Positions 1 to 8,466 are shown, counted from the first letter of the stretch. The stretch: DNA of 64,000 nucleotides from Streptomyces sp. NBS 14/10 (GCF_002224125.1 NZ_NCSM01000054.1:26866-90865), one strand, 5' to 3'. Numbers and translations: made by a program. The notes: a model not told the origin generated them from the letters alone.

Positions 1-1
1 C

Positions 2-37
2 CTGGACGGCAAGCGGCTCGCGGTCGTGAAGGTCTAG
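2..37 (+). CDS. 3' end of an upstream gene (partial)
   Basis: Eleven in-frame codons (LDGKRLAVVKV) end in TAG at 35-37, 58 bases before the GTG start chosen for the following helicase gene. Too little is visible to name a product; the reading frame is inferred only from the stop codon and the plausible codon usage. If real, the gene lies on the same strand and could be co-transcribed with the helicase gene. Confidence 0.35.
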   Translation: MDGKRLAVVKV

Positions 38-95
38 AGCGTGTTGTGAAGGTGTACGGTTGACGGCTGCCCTACGCACACAGAAGGGGGCTTGG

Positions 96-2537
96 GTGGC
101 CGCGCACAACGCCACGCACGCGAGCCGGAAGGCGAGACCGGACGAGGCCGGCGAAGCTGAGAAACGGGACGGGATCCGCGAGCGGGAGATGCGGATCGAG
201 CAGGCGCATCTGGACCGCGTGTACCGCCGCCTCGAGGAGAAGATCCACGAGGCGGAGTTCCTGATGAACGACGCCGCCAAACACGTCCAGGTCGGCACGC
301 CCGGCGCGCTCGCCGAGCGGGACGCCCAGGTCTTCCGGGCCGGGGTGCACCTCAACCGGCTCAACAGCGAGTTCGAGGACTTCCTCTTCGGCCGTATCGA
401 CCTGCTGCTCGGCAAGGACGGCGAGCGCGGCCCGGACGGCGCGTACACCTCCATCGAGCCCGCCGACGACGCGATCCGCCCCGGCGCGGACGGCGCGGAC
501 GGCGGCGGCCGCGCGGAGATCGCCGAGACGCTGCACATCGGCCGCATCGGCGTCCTGGACGCCGAATACGCCCCGCTGGTCATCGACTGGCGCGCGCCCG
601 CGGCCGCGCCCTTCTACCGCTCCACCCCCGTCGCCCCCGGCCGGGTCGTGCGCCGCCGGGTCATCCGCAGCAAGGGGCGCCGGGTGCTCGGCGTCGAGGA
701 CGATCTGCTGCGCCCCGAGCTGACCGCCACCCTGGACGGGGCGGAGCTGCCGGTCGTCGGCGACGGCGCGCTGATGGCGGCGCTCGGCCAGGCCCGCGGC
801 CACACCATGCGCGACATCGTCGCCTCCATCCAGGCCGAACAGGACCTGGTGATCCGCGCGCCCGCCGCCTCCGTCACCGAGGTGGAGGGCGGCCCGGGCA
901 CCGGCAAGACCGCGGTCGCGCTGCACCGCGCCGCGTATCTGCTCTACCAGGACCGGCGCCGGTACGCGGGCGGGATCCTGATCGTCAGCCCCACCCCGCT
1001 GCTGGTCGCCTACACCGAGGGCGTGCTGCCCTCGCTCGGCGAGGAGGGGCAGGTCGCGATCCGCGCCGTCGGATCGCTGGTGGACGGCGCCGAGGCCACC
1101 ACGTACGACGAGCCGGCCGTGGCCCGCGTCAAGGGCTCCTCGCGGATGACGCGGGTGCTGCGCAAGGCCGCCCGCGGCGCCCTGGAGCTGCCCGCGGGCT
1201 CCGGCCGGGCGGCCGGGCCGCCGGAGCGGCTGCGGGTCGTGGCGTTCGGCGCGCGGATCGAGCTGGACGCCGAGGAGCTGCGCCGGATCCGGCAGGCCGT
1301 CCTGGGCGGCACCGCGCCCGTCAACCTGCTGCGCCCGCGCGCCCGCCGGCTGCTGCTGGACGCGCTGTGGGCCAAGTCGGCCATGTCTGAGAGTGCCCGC
1401 CGCTACACCGACCCCGAACTGGCCGCCGAGGCGCGCGAGGGATTCGACGAGGACATCTCCACCGAGGACGACTTTCTCGGCTTCCTGGACGCCTGGTGGC
1501 CCGAGCTCACCCCGCGCGCCGTACTGGCCGCGATGGCCGACGAGAAGCGGCTGGCCCGCTGGTCGCGGCGGGAGCTGAACCAGCGCGACGCGCGCCGGCT
1601 GGCCCGCTCGCTGACCCGCCTGGGGGCGGACGGCAAGGGCCCGCTGTCGGTGCACGACGTGGCGCTGCTGGACGAGCTGTACACCGTCCTGGGCGCCCCG
1701 GCCCGGCCCGTCAGGCCCCGCGAGGCCGATCCGCTCGACCAGCTGACCGGGCTCGAGGAGCTGACGACCTTCGCCGACCGCTCCGCGCCCCGCCGCACCC
1801 GCGCGGACCGGCTGGAGCAGGAGCGGGTGGACTACGCCCATGTGATCGTCGACGAGGCGCAGGACCTGACCCCGATGCAGTGGCGGATGATCGGGCGGCG
1901 CGGCCGCCACGCCACCTGGACGGTGGTCGGGGACCCGGCTCAGAGCTCCTGGTCGGACCCGGAGGAGGCGGCCGAGGCCCGTACCGAGGCGCTGGGCAGC
2001 CGCCCGCGCCGCCGCTTCACGCTGACCGTGAACTACCGCAACCCGGCGGAGATCGCCGAGCTCGCCGCCAAGGTCCTCGCGCTCGCGATGCCCGGCGCCC
2101 AGGCGCCCGAGGCGGTCCGCTCCACGGGCCTGGTGCCGCGCTTCGCGCCGCTGCCGGACGGAAGCGGCGGCGCGAGCGGCGCGACCGGCGGGGCCGGAAG
2201 GGACCTGGCGGCGCGGGTGCGCGAGGAGGCGCGGCGCCTGCTGGACGAGGTGGACGGCACGGTCGGCGTGGTCGTCGCCATGCGGCGGCGGGCCGCGGCG
2301 CGCCGCTGGCTGGAAGGGCTCGGCGACCGGGTGGTGGCGCTGGGCAGCCTGGAGGCCAAGGGCCTGGAGTACGACGCGACGGTCGTGGTCTCACCCGCCG
2401 AGATCGCCGACGAGTCCCCGGCCGGGCTGCGGGTGCTGTACGTGGCGCTGACGCGCGCGACGCAGCGGCTGACCGTGGTGCCGGGGGAGCGGGACGACCC
2501 GGACGAGCACGGCGTCCCCGATCTGCTGCGGGACTGA
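96..2537 (+). CDS. helR: HelD/HelR-type UvrD-fold helicase (RNA polymerase-associated ATPase)
   Basis: 813-residue superfamily 1 ATPase of the HelD family, which in actinobacteria binds RNA polymerase, recycles stalled complexes and, for HelR, protects against rifamycins. Seen: an N-terminal helical/coiled region with the motif HLDRVYRRLEEKI, Walker A GGPGTGKTA (about residue 265), DEAQD with the following TPMQW (about 585), an NYR motif, and the terminal VALTRAT motif. GTG at 96 follows AGAAGGGGG at a good distance; a TTG at 60 with GAAGG before it is an alternative that adds 12 residues. The promoter lies outside the window, so the palindromic rifamycin-associated element cannot be checked. 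A second HelD-type gene lies at 37.6-39.7 kb. The helD/helR family is certain; the exact subclass is inference. Confidence 0.85.
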   Translation: MAAHNATHASRKARPDEAGEAEKRDGIREREMRIEQAHLDRVYRRLEEKIHEAEFLMNDAAKHVQVGTPGALAERDAQVFRAGVHLNRLNSEFEDFLFGRIDLLLGKDGERGPDGAYTSIEPADDAIRPGADGADGGGRAEIAETLHIGRIGVLDAEYAPLVIDWRAPAAAPFYRSTPVAPGRVVRRRVIRSKGRRVLGVEDDLLRPELTATLDGAELPVVGDGALMAALGQARGHTMRDIVASIQAEQDLVIRAPAASVTEVEGGPGTGKTAVALHRAAYLLYQDRRRYAGGILIVSPTPLLVAYTEGVLPSLGEEGQVAIRAVGSLVDGAEATTYDEPAVARVKGSSRMTRVLRKAARGALELPAGSGRAAGPPERLRVVAFGARIELDAEELRRIRQAVLGGTAPVNLLRPRARRLLLDALWAKSAMSESARRYTDPELAAEAREGFDEDISTEDDFLGFLDAWWPELTPRAVLAAMADEKRLARWSRRELNQRDARRLARSLTRLGADGKGPLSVHDVALLDELYTVLGAPARPVRPREADPLDQLTGLEELTTFADRSAPRRTRADRLEQERVDYAHVIVDEAQDLTPMQWRMIGRRGRHATWTVVGDPAQSSWSDPEEAAEARTEALGSRPRRRFTLTVNYRNPAEIAELAAKVLALAMPGAQAPEAVRSTGLVPRFAPLPDGSGGASGATGGAGRDLAARVREEARRLLDEVDGTVGVVVAMRRRAAARRWLEGLGDRVVALGSLEAKGLEYDATVVVSPAEIADESPAGLRVLYVALTRATQRLTVVPGERDDPDEHGVPDLLRD

Positions 2538-2630
2538 TGAGGGCTGAGGCAGGGACTGAGACAGAGGCTGAGGCAGGGACTGATGAGGGACTGGGACAAG
2601 GGCTGAGGTCGGGACTGATGAGGGGCTGAG
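2529..2630 (+). repeat. Degenerate tandem repeats over the helicase stop codon
   Basis: The 18-mer GGCTGAGGCAGGGACTGA occurs at 2542-2559 and again at 2566-2583 (24-base period), followed by degraded copies around GGGACTGATGAGGG. The tract starts in the last codons of the helicase gene, so copy number changes would move the gene's end little. No function is evident; replication slippage is the likely origin. Confidence 0.6.
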
Positions 2631-2684
2631 AAATCAACCCGTGGGGGAGGAATCACTTCCGGGGATGGTTTGTTAGCCTTGCTG

Positions 2685-2830
2685 ATGGCACCGGCTCGAT
2701 CCAAGCCCCCGGGCCCAACCTTCGTCGCTTCGAGCGACCACTTGCCGCGAGGCGAGCATGGCGGGTCGGTGCCACCTAAGACTTTCAAGAGGTCCGCGTC
2801 GGCTGTTCAGGACGCGGGCCTCTTTGTCGT
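2685..2830 (+). ncRNA. Candidate structured small RNA or attenuating leader upstream of malic enzyme
   Basis: A TAGCCT -10-like hexamer (2674-2679) would start a transcript near 2685. The 5' end then forms a closing stem, TGGCACCG (2686-2693) with CGGTGCCA (2767-2774), enclosing a GTCGCT/AGCGAC hairpin (2724-2738) and CTTGCC-GCGA-GGCGAG (2741-2756) with a GNRA tetraloop. A 14-bp terminator-like hairpin follows at 2787-2824. A multibranched domain followed by a terminator is the arrangement of a riboswitch or attenuator, or of a free small RNA. I recall a small RNA reported at the orthologous S. coelicolor locus but cannot verify it. An overlapping reading frame beginning at ATG 2685 (68 codons) is a weaker alternative. 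Confidence 0.55.
2787..2824 (+). terminator. Intrinsic terminator-like hairpin before malic enzyme
   Basis: 14-bp stem: 2787-2800 pairs with 2811-2824 with a single G-U wobble, 10-base loop, followed by a T-rich run (TTTGTCGTCTT). It sits 165 bases before the malic enzyme start codon, so it would end the RNA described at 2685 or attenuate the gene. Confidence 0.7.
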
Positions 2831-2988
2831 CTTCGCGGGGCTGAACAATATCTCCGAAACTCGAGCCCGGTTACCCGGTACCCGAAGGTAGGTGTAACCA
2901 TCTGAAGACCACCGTCCGAGGGCAGACCGGCGAACCACCACCGCGGCCCGGGACAACCTGGAACAAGGGAAAGCAGAGGAAGTCGGCC

Positions 2989-4419
2989 ATGGCAACGGCG
3001 CCCAGCGTCTCGTACTCGATGACGGTCCGGCTGGAGGTTCCCGCGAGCGGCACCGCGGTCAGCCAGCTCACCACGGCCGTGGAGTCCTCCGGCGGCTCGG
3101 TCACCGGCCTCGACGTGACCGCTTCCGGCCACGAGAAGCTGCGGATCGACGTCACCATCGCCGCGACGTCCACCGCGCACGCCGACGAGATCGTCGAGAA
3201 GCTGCGCGGTATCGAGGGCGTCTCGCTCGGCAAGGTCTCCGACCGTACGTTCCTGATGCACCTCGGCGGCAAGATCGAGATGTCGTCGAAGCACCCGATC
3301 CGCAACCGTGACGACCTGTCCATGGTCTACACCCCGGGCGTCGCCCGGGTCTGCCAGGCCATCGCCGAGAACCCCGAGGACGCCCGCCGGCTGACCATCA
3401 AACGCAACAGCGTCGCGGTGGTCACCGACGGCTCCGCGGTCCTGGGCCTGGGCAATATCGGCCCCAAGGCCGCGCTGCCCGTCATGGAGGGCAAGGCGGC
3501 CCTCTTCAAGCGCTTCGCGGGCATCGACGCCTGGCCGCTCTGCCTGGACACCCAGGACACCGACGCCATCGTCGAGATCGTCAAGGCCATCGCCCCCGGC
3601 TTCGCGGGCATCAACCTGGAGGACATCTCCGCCCCCCGCTGCTTCGAGATCGAGGCGCGGCTGCGCGAGGCCCTGGACATCCCGGTCTTCCACGACGACC
3701 AGCACGGCACCGCCATCGTGGTGCTCGCCGCCCTGACCAACGCGCTGCGCGTGGTCAACAAGAAGATCGGCGATGTGCGGGTGGTCATGTCCGGCGCGGG
3801 CGCGGCCGGCACCGCCATCCTCAAGCTGCTGATCGCCGCGGGGGTGCGGCACGCGGTGGTCGCGGACATCCACGGCGTGGTGCACGCCGGGCGTGACGAC
3901 CTGGCCGGCGGGAACGGCAACTCCGACATGACCGCGCTGCGCTGGATCGCCGACAACACCAACCCCGAGGGCGTCACCGGCACCCTCAAGGAGGCCGTAC
4001 GCGGCGCCGACGTCTTCATCGGCGTCTCCGCCCCGAACGTGCTGTCCGGCGACGACGTGGCCGCCATGGCCGACGGCGCGATCGTCTTCGCACTGGCCAA
4101 CCCCGACCCCGAGGTCGACCCGGCGATCGCCCGCCAGACCGCCGCCGTGGTCGCCACCGGCCGCTCCGACTTCCCGAACCAGATCAACAACGTGCTGGTC
4201 TTCCCGGGTGTCTTCCGCGGCCTGCTGGACGCGCAGTCGCGTACTGTGAACGACGACATGATGCTGGCCGCGGCCCGGGCGCTCGCGGATGTCGTCCACG
4301 ACGACGAGCTGAACGCCAACTACATCATTCCGAGCGTCTTCAACGACAAGGTCGCGGGCGCGGTGGCCGGCGCGGTACGGGTCGCCGCCAAGGCTGTGAC
4401 CGGTACCACGGCGGTCTAG
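2989..4419 (+). CDS. NAD-dependent malic enzyme with N-terminal ACT domain
   Basis: 476 residues. Catalyses oxidative decarboxylation of L-malate to pyruvate, linking the TCA cycle to pyruvate and acetyl-CoA supply. An ACT-like regulatory domain fills about residues 8-85; the catalytic part follows with MVYTPGVA (catalytic Tyr region), NIGP, the metal-binding stretch NLEDI...FHDDQHGTA, and a Rossmann GAGAAGTA nucleotide site near residue 265. The ATG is preceded by AGAGGAAG. This two-domain form resembles the NAD-specific Streptomyces malic enzyme; cofactor preference is inferred from that resemblance. The 451 bases upstream hold repeats, a structured RNA candidate and a terminator-like hairpin, so leader-mediated control is possible. 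Confidence 0.93.
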   Translation: MATAPSVSYSMTVRLEVPASGTAVSQLTTAVESSGGSVTGLDVTASGHEKLRIDVTIAATSTAHADEIVEKLRGIEGVSLGKVSDRTFLMHLGGKIEMSSKHPIRNRDDLSMVYTPGVARVCQAIAENPEDARRLTIKRNSVAVVTDGSAVLGLGNIGPKAALPVMEGKAALFKRFAGIDAWPLCLDTQDTDAIVEIVKAIAPGFAGINLEDISAPRCFEIEARLREALDIPVFHDDQHGTAIVVLAALTNALRVVNKKIGDVRVVMSGAGAAGTAILKLLIAAGVRHAVVADIHGVVHAGRDDLAGGNGNSDMTALRWIADNTNPEGVTGTLKEAVRGADVFIGVSAPNVLSGDDVAAMADGAIVFALANPDPEVDPAIARQTAAVVATGRSDFPNQINNVLVFPGVFRGLLDAQSRTVNDDMMLAAARALADVVHDDELNANYIIPSVFNDKVAGAVAGAVRVAAKAVTGTTAV

Positions 4420-4683
4420 GCCGGGCTCGGCGCGTCGTACGGCGCGTCGCATGGCGTTCAGCCGATCGGGCCCCCTTAGGGTGTCGGGCAGAAACGGCCG
4501 CCACGGCGCTTTTCGCGCGACTCACCAGGGCACCGGATTGGCTTTACCGCCACAGGTGGGGGCAGGATGCGTTCCGGGCGCGAGGGTCTGAACAGCAGAC
4601 CCGGGTCCGGGGACTGTCCGAGGGCCCTGGCAGCATCGGCTTCGATCTCACGCCTAATGGCAAGATGAACACGGGAGTACAAC

Positions 4684-4965
4684 ATGAACCGCAGTGAGCT
4701 GGTGGCCGCTCTGTCGGAGCGCGCCGAGGTGACCCGAAAGGACGCCGACGCCGTTCTGGCCGCCCTCGCCGAGGTGACCGGAGAGATCGTCGCCAAGGGC
4801 GACGAGAAGGTCACCATCCCCGGCTTCCTCACCTTCGAGCGCACCCACCGTGCCGCTCGCACCGCGCGTAACCCGCAGACCGGTGAGCCGATCGAGATCC
4901 CGGCCGGCTACAGCGTGAAGGTCTCCGCGGGCTCCAAGCTCAAGGAAGCCGCCAAGGGCAAGTAA
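4684..4965 (+). CDS. hupA: HU-family nucleoid protein
   Basis: 93 residues, the size of a short HU without the Lys/Ala-rich tail of the long actinobacterial HupS. Binds and bends DNA as a dimer in nucleoid architecture. Seen: an N-terminal helical dimerisation body beginning MNRSELVAAL, the conserved IPGFLTF strand, and the DNA-gripping arm around ARNPQTGEPIEIPA. GGAG at 4673 lies 7 bases before the ATG. The 264 bases upstream contain no gene but include a GGGTCTG/CAGACCC hairpin (4584-4602) that could fold in the leader. A strong terminator follows directly, so this is probably a single-gene transcript. Its position beside malic enzyme and murA matches the S. coelicolor hupA locus as I recall it. 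Confidence 0.95.
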   Translation: MNRSELVAALSERAEVTRKDADAVLAALAEVTGEIVAKGDEKVTIPGFLTFERTHRAARTARNPQTGEPIEIPAGYSVKVSAGSKLKEAAKGK

Positions 4966-4976
4966 GACCCCATACG

Positions 4977-5013
4977 AAGGGGCGGCCACCTCATCGGAGG
5001 GTGGCCGCCCCTT
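4977..5013 (+). terminator. Intrinsic terminator of the HU gene
   Basis: Perfect 14-bp inverted repeat: 4977-4990 pairs with 5000-5013, loop of 9 bases, followed by CTTTCGG. It starts 11 bases after the HU stop codon. Confidence 0.85.
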
Positions 5014-5084
5014 TCGGCGTTCCTACGGCCCCTGGAGGCCCTTCCCGGGCCCCCAGGAGGCCTTCCCCGGGCCTTTGGGGAGGC

Positions 5085-6428
5085 TCAGGCGGGTTTTTCG
5101 GCGTTGGGCAGTTCCACCTTGGCGCCCAGGTCACCGAGCTTGCTCATGAAGTTCTCGTATCCGCGGTTGATCAGATCGATGCCGTGGACCCGGGACGTGC
5201 CCTGGGCCGCCAGGGCCGCGATCAGGTACGAGAAGCCGCCGCGCAGGTCGGGGATGACCAGGTCCGCGCCCTGGAGCTTGGTCGGGCCCGACACGACCGC
5301 CGAGTGCAGGAAGTTCCGCTGGCCGAAGCGGCAGGCGGAGCCGCCCAGGCATTCGCGGTAGAGCTGGATGTGCGCGCCCATCTGGTTGAGCGCGGAGGTG
5401 AAGCCCAGGCGCGACTCGTACACCGTCTCGTGGACGATGGACAGCCCGGAGGCCTGGGTGAGGGCCACGACCAGGGGCTGCTGCCAGTCGGTCTGGAAGC
5501 CGGGGTGGACGTCCGTCTCCAGGGCGATGGCGTTGAGCTTGGAGCCCGGGTGCCAGAACCGTATTCCCTCGTCGTCGATGTCGAAGGCACCGCCGACCTT
5601 GCGGTAGGTGTTGAGGAAGGTCATCATCTCGCGCTGGCTGGCGCCGCGTACGTAGATGCTGCCCTCGGTCGCGAGCGCCGCGCTCGCCCAGGAGGCGGCC
5701 TCCAGGCGGTCCGGCAGGGCGCGGTGGTTGTAGCCGCCGAGCTTGTCGACGCCGGTGATCCGGATCGTGCGGTCGGTGTCCATGGAGATGATCGCGCCCA
5801 TTTTCTGCAGGACGCAGATCAGGTCCTCGATCTCCGGTTCGACGGCCGCGTTGGAGAGCTCCGTCACACCCTCGGCGAGCACCGCCGTCAGCAGCACCTG
5901 CTCGGTGGAGCCGACCGACGGGTAGGGCAGGCGGATCTTGGCGCCGCGCAGTCGGTGCGGGGCCTCCAGGTACTGGCCGTCCGCCCGCTTCTCGATCGTG
6001 GCGCCGAACTGGCGCAGCACGTCGAAGTGGAAGTCGATCGGCCGGCCGCCGATGTCGCAGCCGCCCAGGCCCGGGATGAAGGCGTGGCCGAGGCGGTGCA
6101 GCAGCGGACCGCAGAAGAGGATCGGGATGCGCGAGGAGCCGGCGTGGGCGTCGATGTCGGCGACGTTCGCGCTCTCCACGTGGGTCGGGTCCAGCACCAG
6201 CTCGCCGGCCTCGTCACCTGGCCGAACCGTGACGCCGTGCAGCTGCAGCAGGCCGCGCACCACCCGCACATCGCGGATGTCGGGGACGTTGCGCAGCCGG
6301 CTCGGCCCACTGCCGAGCAGCGCGGCGACCATGGCCTTCGGCACGAGGTTCTTCGCGCCTCGGACACGGATCTCGCCTTCGAGCGGGGTGCCGCCATGGA
6401 CGAGCAGGACATCGTTCGAGCGGGTCAT
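5085..6428 (-). CDS. murA: UDP-N-acetylglucosamine 1-carboxyvinyltransferase
   Basis: 447 residues. Transfers enolpyruvate from PEP to UDP-GlcNAc, the first committed step of peptidoglycan synthesis, in the cytoplasm. Seen: the substrate-binding GAKN motif near the N terminus (GAKNLVPKAM), the loop GGCDIGGRP carrying the catalytic Cys at the position of E. coli Cys115, and the C-terminal DLRGG motif. Having Cys rather than Asp predicts fosfomycin sensitivity for this paralogue. ATG 6428 gives the usual length; a longer frame extends to 6536 but its extra residues look like upstream DNA. It converges on the HU terminator and is divergent from yqgE, with an 8-bp inverted repeat between them. 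Confidence 0.95.
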   Translation of the reverse strand: MTRSNDVLLVHGGTPLEGEIRVRGAKNLVPKAMVAALLGSGPSRLRNVPDIRDVRVVRGLLQLHGVTVRPGDEAGELVLDPTHVESANVADIDAHAGSSRIPILFCGPLLHRLGHAFIPGLGGCDIGGRPIDFHFDVLRQFGATIEKRADGQYLEAPHRLRGAKIRLPYPSVGSTEQVLLTAVLAEGVTELSNAAVEPEIEDLICVLQKMGAIISMDTDRTIRITGVDKLGGYNHRALPDRLEAASWASAALATEGSIYVRGASQREMMTFLNTYRKVGGAFDIDDEGIRFWHPGSKLNAIALETDVHPGFQTDWQQPLVVALTQASGLSIVHETVYESRLGFTSALNQMGAHIQLYRECLGGSACRFGQRNFLHSAVVSGPTKLQGADLVIPDLRGGFSYLIAALAAQGTSRVHGIDLINRGYENFMSKLGDLGAKVELPNAEKPA

Positions 6429-6512
6429 CTGGTCTCGCGTTCCTGGGACGGTCGGGGGGCAAGAGAAAAGAGTAATAGCCGGGGAGAGCACCACTGTGTG
6501 ACCGACGTACCC

Positions 6513-6548
6513 ACCGAACGGACATGAATGTGTCACAACACGTTCGGT
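6513..6548. promoter_or_regulatory. Inverted repeat in the murA-yqgE divergent region
   Basis: ACCGAACG (6513-6520) and CGTTCGGT (6541-6548) are perfect inverted copies separated by 20 bases, so equivalent points lie about 2.7 helical turns apart. Position between divergent starts suits an operator, but no regulator is encoded next to it. Confidence 0.35.
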
Positions 6549-6667
6549 TCAGAGCAGAAAGCGTACGGTTACGTGCGCCGTTCCTGCTGTCGTACGCCCC
6601 GACCTGCTCTCACATGGGACTCGTCTTCCACTCCCCCTCCGGGGCGAACATGCGGGATCATGTGTCC

Positions 6668-7273
6668 ATGACCGAGGTGTCCTCGCTCACAGGACGGCTG
6701 CTTGTCGCGACACCGGCGCTGGCGGACCCGAACTTCGACCGTGCGGTGGTGCTCCTCCTCGACCACGACGAGGAGGGGTCGCTGGGCGTCGTGCTCAACC
6801 GCCCGACCCCGGTGGGGGTCGGCGACATCCTGGAGTCCTGGGCCGCGCTGGCCGGGGAGCCGGGGGTGGTGTTCCAGGGCGGCCCGGTGTCGCTGGACTC
6901 CGCGCTGGGGGTCGCCGTGGTCCCCGGCGAGGCCGGAAGAGCCGCCGAGGCCGGAAGGGTCTCCTCGCGGACCGAGGACGGCCCGCTCGGCTGGCGCCGG
7001 GTGCACGGCGCGATCGGGCTGGTCGACCTGGAGGCGCCGCCCGAACTGCTGGCCGCCGCGGTCGGCTCGCTGCGGATCTTCGCGGGCTACGCCGGATGGG
7101 GGCCCGGGCAGCTGGAGGACGAGCTCTCCGAGGGCGCCTGGTACGTCGTGGAGTCCGAGCCGGGCGATGTCTCCTCGCCGGCCCCGGAGCGGCTGTGGCG
7201 GGCGGTGCTGCGCCGCCAGCGCAGCGAGCTGGCGATGGTCGCCACGTACCCGGACGATCCCTCGCTCAACTAG
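6668..7273 (+). CDS. YqgE/AlgH family protein (UPF0301)
   Basis: 201 residues of the YqgE/AlgH fold, a widespread family without a settled biochemical role. Seen: the family opening LTGRLLVATPAL...FDRAVVLLLDHDEEGSLGVVLNRP and the GYAGWGPGQLEDEL signature. ATG 6668 is chosen because the conserved fold starts right after it; an ATG at 6650 would add six residues and neither has a clear ribosome-binding site. It diverges from murA and precedes the DUF3039 gene by about 110 bases. Confidence 0.9.
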   Translation: MTEVSSLTGRLLVATPALADPNFDRAVVLLLDHDEEGSLGVVLNRPTPVGVGDILESWAALAGEPGVVFQGGPVSLDSALGVAVVPGEAGRAAEAGRVSSRTEDGPLGWRRVHGAIGLVDLEAPPELLAAAVGSLRIFAGYAGWGPGQLEDELSEGAWYVVESEPGDVSSPAPERLWRAVLRRQRSELAMVATYPDDPSLN

Positions 7274-7382
7274 GGGCAGTGCCCAACTGGAGGCAGTGTT
7301 CGCCGGGTGGCGGCGACACCGGGTGACGCCGCGGGAGGCGCTGATCCGTCGTTCGCTCGGCGCGTGAGTACCCTAGGGCTGT

Positions 7383-7676
7383 ATGAGCACTCTTGAGCCC
7401 GAGCGCGGGGCAGGCACGGGGACCCTCGTTGAGCCGACACCTCAGGTGTCGCACGGTGACGGCGACCACGAGCGCTATGCCCATTACGTACAGAAGGACA
7501 AGATCATGGAGAGCGCGCTCTCCGGATCTCCGGTGGTCGCACTCTGCGGCAAGGTCTGGGTCCCGGGCCGCGACCCGAAGAAGTACCCGGTCTGCCCGAT
7601 GTGCAAGGAGATCTTCGACGGCATGGGAGCCGGCGGCGACAAGGACAAGGGCAAGGACGGCGGCGGCAAGAAGTAG
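7383..7676 (+). CDS. DUF3039 family small protein
   Basis: 97 residues, an actinobacterial family of unknown function. Three cysteines occur in LCGKVWVPGRDPKKYPVCPMC, a spacing that could bind zinc. The N terminus is acidic and low in complexity; the C terminus is a Lys/Gly/Asp-rich tail (DKDKGKDGGGKK) probably disordered. ATG 7383 lies a few bases after CCCTAGGGCTGT. It is followed by a strong hairpin. Confidence 0.85.
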   Translation: MSTLEPERGAGTGTLVEPTPQVSHGDGDHERYAHYVQKDKIMESALSGSPVVALCGKVWVPGRDPKKYPVCPMCKEIFDGMGAGGDKDKGKDGGGKK

Positions 7677-7720
7677 CCCCTCCGCCCCGGCCCCACCCGC
7701 CGGAGCCCCCGCGCGCACCA

Positions 7721-7764
7721 CGCCCGGCCCGCGCCCCTCTCGACCAGGGGGCGCGGGCCGGGCG
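7721..7764 (+). terminator. GC-rich terminator-like hairpin after the DUF3039 gene
   Basis: A 17-bp perfect stem (7721-7737 with 7748-7764) and 10-base loop. No T tract follows, which is common for Streptomyces terminators. Confidence 0.65.
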
Positions 7765-7889
7765 TAGCGCGCTGTACGCATTCACAGCGTCTCTCGCGTT
7801 CACACCCCCTCCCGCCGTATTTGGCATATGCCGCGCACCTGATGGCGTACGGCCCCGGCGGTGCGGAGGGCGCCGTTAGGGTCGCCTCC

Positions 7890-8324
7890 ATGAGCGGGCG
7901 CGGGGAGAGCGGTGCCGAGCGGGCGGCGTACCTGGTGTTCGGGGCGCGAGAGATCGATGAACTCGACGAGCCCGTCGAGCCCGTCGAGCCCGACGGGGAA
8001 GCGGCGGGCCGGTTCCGCCAGTTCGAGAAGGACTGGGACGCCCAGCTGGAGCGGTGCGCGCGGCTGGCCGCCGAGCGCGGCTACAGTCCGGCGGGCAGCT
8101 GTGTCGTCTCGGCCGCCCAGCCCGCCCTGCCCCGGCTGCTGGAGTGGGCCGACGAGCCGGACTGCGAGATCGTGCTGATCGCCGGCCGCGGGGTGCTGGA
8201 GCGGATGCGGAGCTGCTGGCCGGACTGGGACCAGTTGGTGGTCCGTCTGGCGGCGGCGGGTGCGCGCGTGGAGGCCGTGCCGTATCCCGAACCGGCCTGT
8301 CCGGCCGACGAGTCGCCCTCGTAG
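7890..8324 (+). CDS. Hypothetical protein, conserved-looking
   Basis: 144 residues, not recognised. An acidic N terminus contains a DEPVEPVEPDG run; the remainder alternates hydrophobic strands and helices (CVVSAAQPALPRLLEWA, EIVLIAGRGVLERMRSCW), resembling a small alpha/beta domain. ATG 7890 is preferred because translation upstream (to 7821) reads through the GC-rich intergenic hairpin region. No clear Shine-Dalgarno is present. The stop codon lies inside a short tandem repeat. Confidence 0.6.
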   Translation: MSGRGESGAERAAYLVFGAREIDELDEPVEPVEPDGEAAGRFRQFEKDWDAQLERCARLAAERGYSPAGSCVVSAAQPALPRLLEWADEPDCEIVLIAGRGVLERMRSCWPDWDQLVVRLAAAGARVEAVPYPEPACPADESPS

Positions 8325-8415
8325 CCGCCGACTCTCCCTTGTAGACGACGCGTCGCCCTCGTAGCCGCCGACTCCGTCGTAGACGACGAGTCTCCCCTTG
8401 GACGACGAGTCTCCT
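8312..8415 (+). repeat. Short tandem repeats with 40-base period
   Basis: A 23-base block beginning GTCGCCCTCGTAGCC is identical at 8312-8334 and 8352-8374, and TAGACGACG-type segments recur between and after, decaying to 8415. The tract overlaps the stop codon of the preceding gene. Confidence 0.6.
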
Positions 8416-8422
8416 TCGTAAA

Positions 8423-8438
8423 CCTGGTTTAGACCTCT
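8423..8438. promoter_or_regulatory. DasR-responsive element-like site
   Basis: CCTGGTTTAGACCTCT matches 13 of 16 positions of the dre consensus ACTGGTCTAGACCACT that I know for the GntR regulator DasR, the amino-sugar repressor of Streptomyces. It abuts a promoter for an importer plus hexosaminidase, exactly the kind of gene DasR controls. The match is by eye. Confidence 0.55.
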
Positions 8439-8466
8439 TGTGGGCGGACGGACCCACCCTTAATCT
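8438..8466 (+). promoter_or_regulatory. Promoter of the sugar-import operon
   Basis: TTGTGG (8438-8443) and TAATCT (8461-8466) are separated by 17 bases, giving a start near 8473. The DasR-like site touches the -35 and a second dyad lies about 20 bases downstream of the start. Confidence 0.45.

Noticed and set aside
86-110. Rifamycin-associated element near the first HelD-type gene
   Set aside because: GGGGGCTTGGGTGG looks like half of it but has no inverted partner; the true promoter is outside the window.
2685-2891. Possible small protein starting at ATG 2685
   Set aside because: It covers the closing stem and the terminator-like hairpin; its residues show no domain and the RNA structure explains the sequence better. 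Not fully excluded.
5001-6527. Open frame opposite murA on the plus strand
   Set aside because: murA is unmistakable on the other strand; the plus frame has no motif and begins inside the HU terminator.
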